A stretch of DNA of 21,665 nt, from NCBI GenBank assembly GCA_900546245.1, contig URBY01000022.1, forward strand, positions 1 through 21,665, in the 5' to 3' direction. Source of the DNA: an uncultured Mycoplasmatota bacterium (GTDB lineage Bacteria > Bacillota_I > Bacilli_A > RF39 > UBA660). Below, piece by piece: positions 7,504 to 13,221 of the stretch. How positions within the stretch are numbered: the stretch's first letter is position 1; the number at the start of each line of letters is the position of its first letter. Position numbers and translations under genes: made by a program. The notes beneath the pieces were generated by a model. That model did not search any database, had not been told where the DNA came from, and saw nothing but the letters and a program-made list of their open reading frames with translations.

Positions 7504-8169
7504 TTATATTACCTCTATAAAATATTCTTCAATTATTTTTTTCATAACTATTGGAAGATTTTCCTCATAAACATCTAACTGTTCATTATATCCATCCATA
7601 GAACTCATTGGTTTATCAGTTACTCCCTTTATTATAATACATTTTACATTATTTGTCTTACATATTTTTAAAACTGCATAACTTTCCAAATCTGATGCAT
7701 CAATACTATTACTTGCTAAAAAAGTATAATCATTCCAAAGTACAAGAGCTTTATCACTAGTACCAAGTACTCCATCATAATACTCATTTGGCATGGAAAC
7801 TTGATCAGGAACTAAATATAATTCTTCATCTATTTCTTCTTCTAACTCCCTAATAATATAATCATAATCAATTACTTTACTTGGAATAACTATATCACCA
7901 TAATTAAGTCCTTCATTAGATGATGTACACGTTCCTATTACAATTAATTTTTCCAAATTAAATTTATCTATCATATACTGAGCTGCTGCTGATGAATTTA
8001 TTTTTCTAATTCCACTTCTAAAAAACACTATATCTTTACCTCTAAATTCAGTCCTATAATATTCTCCAAAAGGATATTTTTCTAAATAATCTTCTCCTAT
8101 ATTATATATTTTTAATAACTCATTAAATTCCTTTTTTGATGAAATTAATACTCCTACCAAATTATTCAC
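7504..8169 (-). CDS. Nucleoside phosphorylase/nucleosidase family protein (MTA/SAH nucleosidase-like)
   Basis: 221 residues. The PNP_UDP_1 fold is suggested by FFRSGIRKINSSAAAQYMID (49-68, the phosphate or base loop GIGKVNA of MTA/SAH nucleosidases), VIGTC (77-81), YGDIVIPS (90-97), SDLESYAV (159-166, in place of MESAA) and KGVTDKP (181-187, Asp185 at the catalytic position). Relatives cleave the N-glycosidic bond of methylthioadenosine, S-adenosylhomocysteine or nucleosides. It is divergent: the GAM(E)EE start is absent. The start is uncertain: GTG at 8169 overlaps the scpB end by 8 bases, or TTG at 8160, which has GGGTGA five bases upstream. It is the third gene of the scp operon. Confidence 0.8.
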   Translation of the reverse strand: MNNLVGVLISSKKEFNELLKIYNIGEDYLEKYPFGEYYRTEFRGKDIVFFRSGIRKINSSAAAQYMIDKFNLEKLIVIGTCTSSNEGLNYGDIVIPSKVIDYDYIIRELEEEIDEELYLVPDQVSMPNEYYDGVLGTSDKALVLWNDYTFLASNSIDASDLESYAVLKICKTNNVKCIIIKGVTDKPMSSMDGYNEQLDVYEENLPIVMKKIIEEYFIEVI

Positions 8170-8737
8170 CCACTTCTTCTTTTGTTATTTCTTCTTTATA
8201 TCTAGTATTAAATAAATCGTCATCTTCTAATACTTCTATATCATCCATATCTATTTTTGGAAGTTCATCAATGCTTGATAAATTAAAATAATCTAAAAAA
8301 TAATTTGTTGTTTTATATAAATTAGGTTTACCAGGTAAATCACTTTTACCATCTTCAACAATAAATCCTTTTGAAACAAGATTTCTAATCATTTGTGATG
8401 AATTAACTCCTCTTATTTCATCTACTGATATTCTTGTAATTGGTTCATTATATGCGATTATTGCAAGTGTTTCAAGTGCTGACTTACTAAGTGTATTACT
8501 AACTTCTTCTGTTAATTTTTTTATATATTCTTTGTTTTGTGCCTTTGTTACAAGTTTATATTTATTACCTAATAATTTTAAGGTTATTCCCCTATCTTCT
8601 TTTTCGTATAATTTTTTTAAAATATCTAATTCTTCATTTAATTTTTCTTCATCTATTTCTAAAATACTTTCTAGTTCTTCTATTGATAATCCATCTTCAC
8701 CTACTGCAAAAAATAAAGATTCAAGTACACTACTCAT
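8162..8737 (-). CDS. scpB: Segregation and condensation protein B
   Basis: 191 residues, the usual size. ScpB dimers bind ScpA and form the kleisin part of the SMC-ScpAB complex that loads on and compacts the chromosome near the origin. Two winged-helix domains are expected; visible are SVLESLFFAVGEDGLSIEEL (N-terminal WHD), SALETLAIIAYNEPITRISV (the signature stretch) and DLPGKPNLYKTTNYFLDYF (second WHD). The C-terminus is acidic. Its ATG overlaps the scpA stop by 8 bases, which points to translational coupling and balanced amounts of the two partners. Confidence 0.96.
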   Translation of the reverse strand: MSSVLESLFFAVGEDGLSIEELESILEIDEEKLNEELDILKKLYEKEDRGITLKLLGNKYKLVTKAQNKEYIKKLTEEVSNTLSKSALETLAIIAYNEPITRISVDEIRGVNSSQMIRNLVSKGFIVEDGKSDLPGKPNLYKTTNYFLDYFNLSSIDELPKIDMDDIEVLEDDDLFNTRYKEEITKEEVGE

Positions 8738-9464
8738 TTACTTCACCTTCTTTTAAACTTACTACAATATTATTAAAATTATTTTCTTGAATAATATTTA
8801 TTTCTCCAAATTTAGCCATTTCAAGTATTGATAAAAAAGTTACAACAACATATTCTCTTGTTTTTACTTCAAATAAATCAAAGAATGATACCTTTTTATT
8901 ATCTCTTAATATATTTCTAATATCTTTAGTTCTATCAGTTACTGATATTTCTTTTTTTGTTATTTTTGTTTCAAGTGGCTTTTCATCTTCTTTTCTTTTT
9001 AAAAAATCAGATAATGCTTTTGTTAAGTCTTCTACTGTAACACTTCCATCATTTGTAATTTCATAATCAGTAAATTCACCTAAATTAATTGGTTCTTTTG
9101 TATATATGTTTCTTCTATCATCTTCGAGTGTCTTAAATGTATCAACCATATCTTTATATTTCTTATATTCAACAAGTCTATTTATTAAATTTTCTCTTGG
9201 ATCTTCTTCATATTCATCATCTTCATCATTTTTACTATTTGGTAAAAGAAGTCTAGATTTAAGTTCAATTAATTCTGCTGCCATAACTAAATATTCAGAT
9301 GCTACTGTTAAATTCATTTCTTCCATTCTTCTAATAAATTCTAAATATTGTTCTGTAATTTCTTCTACTGAAATATCATAAATATCCATTTCACTAGTTT
9401 TAACTAAATGTAAAAGTAAATCAAGGGGACCTTCAAAATCATTAATAACAAATTTATAATCCAT
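8730..9464 (-). CDS. scpA: Segregation and condensation protein A (kleisin)
   Basis: 244 residues, standard length. ScpA bridges the SMC heads and binds ScpB. The N-terminal signature FEGPLDLLLHLVKTSEMDIY is complete, followed by EEITEQYLEF and ASEYLVMAAELIELKSRLLL (about 55-75), an acidic linker (DEDDEYEED-like, near 80-90) and the C-terminal winged helix (about 170-244) that contacts the SMC cap. An AGGTGA ribosome site lies five bases before the ATG. It is the first gene of the operon scpA-scpB-nucleosidase-lipoprotein-Cse60-like, with its own promoter. Confidence 0.96.
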   Translation of the reverse strand: MDYKFVINDFEGPLDLLLHLVKTSEMDIYDISVEEITEQYLEFIRRMEEMNLTVASEYLVMAAELIELKSRLLLPNSKNDEDDEYEEDPRENLINRLVEYKKYKDMVDTFKTLEDDRRNIYTKEPINLGEFTDYEITNDGSVTVEDLTKALSDFLKRKEDEKPLETKITKKEISVTDRTKDIRNILRDNKKVSFFDLFEVKTREYVVVTFLSILEMAKFGEINIIQENNFNNIVVSLKEGEVNE

Positions 9465-9492
9465 TTACTTCACCTACTTTTCACTATAAACC

Positions 9493-9520
9493 ATTATAAC
9501 ATATATAATTAGAATAGCAA
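9493..9520 (-). promoter_or_regulatory. Promoter of the scpA operon
   Basis: On the minus strand TTGCTA (9520-9515), a 16-base spacer, and a perfect TATAAT (9498-9493) with the TGT extension. It follows the mraZ terminator directly, so the scp operon is separate from mraZ. Confidence 0.7.
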
Positions 9521-9549
9521 AAGAAAAAATTTAGCAATATGCTAAATTT
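9521..9549 (-). terminator. Rho-independent terminator after the MraZ-like gene
   Basis: A 10-bp stem (AAATTTAGCA 9527-9536 with TGCTAAATTT 9540-9549, 3-base loop) followed on the minus strand by TTTCTTTT. It separates mraZ from the scp operon. Confidence 0.8.
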
Positions 9550-9573
9550 ATTGTTGTCTCATGCTTATAATAT

Positions 9574-9990
9574 TTATAATTCTTTTACATATTCATCCAA
9601 TTTCTCTTCATCTTTAAATACCTTTATATGGTTATCACCATTACATAAAAGAACACTTTTTTTAATTTCATACATTTTTCTAACATTTTCTAAAATAACA
9701 ATTCTATTTTGTGAATCTATTTTGTGTCTACCTAGTATATTAACCATAATACGATTTATTTGATCATTTATATAATTAACTATACCTGAGTTCCCACTAT
9801 CTATTGCCTTTGACTTTTTTAATTTTAATTCTTCCAAAAGCTTATTATATTCATCTATATTGTATAAAGAAAATGTTAAACTATTTTCTCTTACAAATAA
9901 TATATCATTTTCTTTTGTTAATATTGATTTTTTTGGTATTATTAATCTGCCTTTATCATCTAACGAATGATTCTCTCTATCTATATACAT
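9574..9990 (-). CDS. mraZ: MraZ-like transcriptional regulator
   Basis: 138 residues, close to the usual 140-145. MraZ is a ring-forming DNA-binding protein with two AbrB-like swapped-hairpin repeats that controls its own dcw (division and cell wall) operon. The first repeat is clear (NHSLDDKGRLIIPKK, 7-21). The second is degenerate but recognisable (GRHKIDSQNRIVILENVRK). It is not followed by rsmH (mraW) as usual; instead it stands alone with a near-consensus promoter and a terminator. I see no obvious repeated MraZ boxes (GTGG-type) in its promoter. It could be a paralogue or a relocated single copy. Confidence 0.82.
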   Translation of the reverse strand: MYIDRENHSLDDKGRLIIPKKSILTKENDILFVRENSLTFSLYNIDEYNKLLEELKLKKSKAIDSGNSGIVNYINDQINRIMVNILGRHKIDSQNRIVILENVRKMYEIKKSVLLCNGDNHIKVFKDEEKLDEYVKEL

Positions 9991-10017
9991 ATAACAATCC
10001 CTCTCTGACGGTTATAT

Positions 10018-10046
10018 ACTATATACCATTTTATTTATTTTGTCAA
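10018..10046 (-). promoter_or_regulatory. Strong promoter of the MraZ-like gene
   Basis: On the minus strand a perfect TTGACA (10046-10041), a 17-base spacer, and TATAGT (10023-10018). The leader to the ATG is about 20 bases and carries AGAGGGA as the ribosome site. This is the closest match to the consensus in the window. Confidence 0.8.
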
Positions 10047-10056
10047 AAAAAGAAAG

Positions 10057-11670
10057 TTATTTACTAATTTCTTTAATTAGTGTTACATTACTTTCTTTTT
10101 CATATTTAATTTTTACTTTATCACCATTATTTATAAATGGTAATAAATCTTTATTAGTTTTAATAGATACCTTATAATTTTTATTTTCACTATCAGTAAT
10201 ATAATAATATGTATTACTATCCATTATTACATCTTTAATATTAGTTATAGTTATTTCTTTTTCTTTTGTTTCTGAGTTAGTTACTTCTTCGCCTATATCA
10301 TTTAAGTAATTTTCAGCCGCTTTCTTTATTCCACTTGATGCATCTGTTACAACGACTTTTTGATAATCTACAACATCTACAAATGCATACATTTTAACAA
10401 GACCTGCATTATCTTTTAATGATATCAAATATGTTGGTCTATTATTTAAATTAATTAAAAGTGGAAATGTTGATGTGTAGTTCATTTGTTGTACTTGACC
10501 TTTAGCAGATGCCATCGCAGAATATTCTTCTGCTCCTGCGATAGAATAAAAATTAGTTTCTTTAGTTCTCATATTAGTTAATGTAAATCCTATATTTGAT
10601 TCATCACTAATAACAGACGTGATACCTGTATATAAATATATATCATCATCCATTGCTAAATAATTGTATCCATCTGTTGTTTTAACTACGCCTTTTTGTC
10701 CAAATATAGTATTAAAGAATCCATTTTTATATTGTCCCCAATCATCAATTTGTTCAATAATAAGATCAGCTTCATACACATGGTCTACCCATTTTGGAAC
10801 ATCCTTAACAGAATATTTTTTTGATTCCCCTGTAATAGGATTTAATATAACTATACCTGATACTTCTCTTTTAAGTCCAACACCTGTATATTTTATTACC
10901 TCCGCAATCCAGTATGGATTACCATTATTATCTATTTCAAAATTTAAACTACCAAATATTTCTGTTGGATAAGAAAATCTAAGTTTTCTCTCTAATCTTT
11001 CATTAAATAAAGCAGATGGCATATATTTCATACCTTTATCTAATTTAACAAGTTTAGATTCTCCATTAGTTGAATCAACTGTAATATATCCTTTTACTCC
11101 TTCTTTTCTATTTGTAAAATATTTTATTACTCCATTATATTCAAGAGGTGTTACTCTAATAATTTTATCATTATAATTTATTTGTGTATATAAATTAGAT
11201 ACATCAAATTGTGAAACAAGTTCACTCATTTGACCCATTGTCCTATCTCCTAATTTTTCACTTGAATCTCTATCTAATAATGGTATTTTTGAAAAATCTA
11301 CCTCTTTTACTTTATCTGTAAAATTATTATTTTCATTTACTTTAATTATACTATAATAAGATTTTGAATTAAAAAGTGGTGAACAAACAAAATTTACAAT
11401 CAAAGTTAAAACTATAATAATAGGTATTACCATAAGTAATTTATAACTTTTATAATTAAGATTTGTATTCTTTCCTTTAACAAGTCTTGTAATAGTAACA
11501 GATGCACTTAAAAGTGAATTAATTACAAAATATACTACAATAGCCATTACTACAAATGTCCAAAATAAACTACTATGAACATTTATTGGTGGAAGCATTG
11601 CATAATAAAATACTCCCATAATTAATACTGTAAATAATATACTAAATATTCCTGAATGTTTTCTTATCAT
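10057..11670 (-). CDS. Conserved membrane protein of unknown function
   Basis: 537 residues. Three transmembrane helices near the N-terminus (about 7-26, 35-56, 77-96) are followed by a large, probably extracellular part. That part has recurring strands such as VKGYITVDSTNGESKLVKL (192-210) and GIVILNPITGESKKYSVKDV (272-291), then PKWVDHVYEADLIIEQIDDWG (292-312) and YKNGFFNTIFG (314-324). The C-terminal 100 residues contain a beta-rich piece that may be OB-like (YYYITDSENKNYKVSI, NNGDKVKIKY). I have seen similar proteins (PEWVDRVYP and a WG(R/Q)YQNG motif) in Firmicutes but know no function. The start has GGAG ten bases upstream and the gene has its own promoter. It appears monocistronic; no clear terminator follows. 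Confidence 0.82.
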   Translation of the reverse strand: MIRKHSGIFSILFTVLIMGVFYYAMLPPINVHSSLFWTFVVMAIVVYFVINSLLSASVTITRLVKGKNTNLNYKSYKLLMVIPIIIVLTLIVNFVCSPLFNSKSYYSIIKVNENNNFTDKVKEVDFSKIPLLDRDSSEKLGDRTMGQMSELVSQFDVSNLYTQINYNDKIIRVTPLEYNGVIKYFTNRKEGVKGYITVDSTNGESKLVKLDKGMKYMPSALFNERLERKLRFSYPTEIFGSLNFEIDNNGNPYWIAEVIKYTGVGLKREVSGIVILNPITGESKKYSVKDVPKWVDHVYEADLIIEQIDDWGQYKNGFFNTIFGQKGVVKTTDGYNYLAMDDDIYLYTGITSVISDESNIGFTLTNMRTKETNFYSIAGAEEYSAMASAKGQVQQMNYTSTFPLLINLNNRPTYLISLKDNAGLVKMYAFVDVVDYQKVVVTDASSGIKKAAENYLNDIGEEVTNSETKEKEITITNIKDVIMDSNTYYYITDSENKNYKVSIKTNKDLLPFINNGDKVKIKYEKESNVTLIKEISK

Positions 11671-11692
11671 TTAATCATTTCTCCTTTATTAT

Positions 11693-11720
11693 AGTATAGC
11701 ATTAATATATATTTTTTCAA
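11693..11720 (-). promoter_or_regulatory. Promoter of the 537-residue membrane protein gene
   Basis: On the minus strand TTGAAA (11720-11715), a 16-base spacer, and TATACT (11698-11693) with the TGC extension. The leader is about 20 bases and includes AAAGGAG. Confidence 0.65.
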
Positions 11721-11724
11721 CTAT

Positions 11725-11758
11725 AAAAAAAGAAATATGATTTTTATTTTCATATTTC
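11725..11758 (-). terminator. Rho-independent terminator after the 34-residue ORF
   Basis: A 9-bp stem (GAAATATGA 11732-11740 with TCATATTTC 11750-11758, 9-base loop) is followed on the minus strand by seven T (11731-11725). It overlaps the stop codon of the small ORF by two bases, which supports that ORF being a real transcript end. Confidence 0.8.
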
Positions 11759-11861
11759 ATTTATCTTTTCTATTTTTTATAAAGGCTAAAATTAAAAATA
11801 TTAGATATAAAACAAAAAATGGAAAAAATATATCAAAGTATGATATGAAGTCTTTAAACAT
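11757..11861 (-). CDS. 34-residue single-span membrane microprotein
   Basis: Begins MFKDFISYFDIFFPFFVLYL and ends FIKNRKDK. An acidic/amphipathic start (1-10), one hydrophobic span (about 11-28) and a basic tail (KNRKDK) suggest a single-pass protein with its C-terminus in the cytoplasm. The ATG has AGAGGT seven bases upstream and the stop is TGA, within the 5' edge of a good terminator. A TATAAT-like box lies at about 11880-11885 on the minus strand, between the symporter end and this ORF. The combination of RBS, complete ORF and terminator makes it a likely gene. I know no family. It could accompany the symporter or act as an independent small membrane regulator. Confidence 0.6.
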   Translation of the reverse strand: MFKDFISYFDIFFPFFVLYLIFLILAFIKNRKDK

Positions 11862-11906
11862 AGTATTACCTCTTATCATATTATATTTTTAATTTTAAAT
11901 AATGTT

Positions 11907-11932
11907 AAAAGGAATAAATGATTATTCCTTTT
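11907..11932 (-). terminator. Hairpin terminator candidate after the symporter gene
   Basis: An 11-bp perfect stem (AAAAGGAATAA 11907-11917 with TTATTCCTTTT 11922-11932, 4-base loop) includes the symporter stop codon. On the minus strand only the four T in the stem precede AACATT, so termination may be partial, leaving the small downstream ORF partly co-transcribed. Confidence 0.55.
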
Positions 11933-13166
11933 TAAACTTTTTATTTATCCAATCTTTTCCATCTATTACTCTTGAAACAAGCATAGAAGATGATGTATCA
12001 CCTACAACATTTAATAAAGTTGCGGCAGGATCTATTATTGTTGCGACAATTGTTAAAATTGGAAGTGCTGTAAGTGGGAATCCCATCATTGTAATAATAA
12101 GTGTTTCAGATATTGTTCCACCACCTACTGGAATTGCAGTTACTAAAAGTGTTGAAATAAGTGCAACTAATATTACTTTTCCTGTGCTTACATCTGCATT
12201 AAATAAATATACCAAAAACATAATTTTAAATACACTACCAATAACAGAACCATCTTTATGGAAACTTGTTCCAAGTGGAATCATTGTTTCAGCAATATCA
12301 TCTGATACACCAATATTCTTTGCACTTGTTATATTTACTGGTATGGATGCTGCCGACGAACATGTTGATACAGATGCTAATGTTGGTGGTAATATATTTT
12401 TCCAGAATAATTTAAATCCCTTTTTACCACCTGAAATAAATGCATATAAACTATATATAACAAAATAGAATATTATTGCAGTTAAAGTATATATTACAAA
12501 AGTTTTTGCATAACCTACAGCAATTTCTGCACCAAATGTTCCAACAAGATTTGCAAAATAAGCACCTAATCCTATTGGAGCATAATAAAATGTGAAATCA
12601 ATAAATTTAAATATTATTTTGTTAAAAGATTCTAATACTTTTACTGCTGGTTCTGCATCTTTTCCTACCTTTGATATAGCAAGACCTATTAATATTGAAA
12701 ATATTACAAGCGCTATTATATTTTCTTTTGTTAATAATAGTGAAAAATCATTAACACTTATGGCTTCCACTGTTCTAGATAATATACTTATTTTTTCACT
12801 ATCTTTTGTGCTTTCATTACCCAATACATCTATTATTTTACTAGAATCCTTAGTGTCTACAAGTTTTATAGAACTAGTTACAACAAGACCAACAAGAGCT
12901 GCAACTATAGATGTAACTAAAAATGTTAAAAATATTGTAATTAATACTTTACCTAATCTTTTTGGTTCTTTTATTTTAGCGATAGATACTGTTATTGTTA
13001 AAAATATAAGTGGAACAATAATAATAAACATTAAATTCATATATAAATCACCAAGTGGTTTAAGTACTGTTACTTTTTCTTTAAAGATAAGACCTAATAT
13101 CCCACCTATTATAACTCCTAATAATAAAAGTATTGTTCCTTTATAATTTTTCCATACTTTCTTCAT
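11922..13166 (-). CDS. Dicarboxylate/amino acid:cation symporter (SDF family)
   Basis: 414 residues, usual length for the GltP/SstT family of elevator transporters. Eight membrane helices plus two hairpins are expected. Visible: N-terminal helices with GDLYMNLMFIIIVPLIF (39-55), hairpin 1 serine-rich STCSSAAS (267-274), helix 7 motif PLGTSFHKDGS (297-307), hairpin 2 IPVGGG (345-350) and helix 8 DPAATLLNVVGD (379-390). Two differences from the glutamate transporters stand out: the NMDGT motif is HKDGS (Lys304 where Met binds sodium) and the Arg that binds the substrate side-chain carboxylate (DMGRT) is Ala382. The substrate is therefore probably not an acidic amino acid and coupling may differ. 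AAGGAGG precedes the ATG. It seems monocistronic. Confidence 0.9.
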   Translation of the reverse strand: MKKVWKNYKGTILLLLGVIIGGILGLIFKEKVTVLKPLGDLYMNLMFIIIVPLIFLTITVSIAKIKEPKRLGKVLITIFLTFLVTSIVAALVGLVVTSSIKLVDTKDSSKIIDVLGNESTKDSEKISILSRTVEAISVNDFSLLLTKENIIALVIFSILIGLAISKVGKDAEPAVKVLESFNKIIFKFIDFTFYYAPIGLGAYFANLVGTFGAEIAVGYAKTFVIYTLTAIIFYFVIYSLYAFISGGKKGFKLFWKNILPPTLASVSTCSSAASIPVNITSAKNIGVSDDIAETMIPLGTSFHKDGSVIGSVFKIMFLVYLFNADVSTGKVILVALISTLLVTAIPVGGGTISETLIITMMGFPLTALPILTIVATIIDPAATLLNVVGDTSSSMLVSRVIDGKDWINKKFKKE

Positions 13167-13221
13167 ACTACTTCCTCCTTACTATAATAATATTATAAAA
13201 AATAAAATTAAATTACAATTA

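Noticed and set aside
11667..11678. Four-codon upstream ORF (ATG ATT AAA TGA) overlapping the start of the 537-residue membrane protein gene
   Set aside because: Its ATG is only two bases after GGAG, too close for efficient initiation, while the main ATG is ten bases away. Probably chance in AT-rich sequence.
11902..12468. Plus-strand ORF of 188 residues opposite the symporter gene
   Set aside because: It is antisense to a clear SDF-family gene, has no ribosome site, and its composition is what the complement of a membrane protein gives.
12592..13146. Plus-strand ORF of 184 residues opposite the symporter N-terminal half
   Set aside because: Shadow frame of a strongly supported minus-strand gene; no promoter or RBS.
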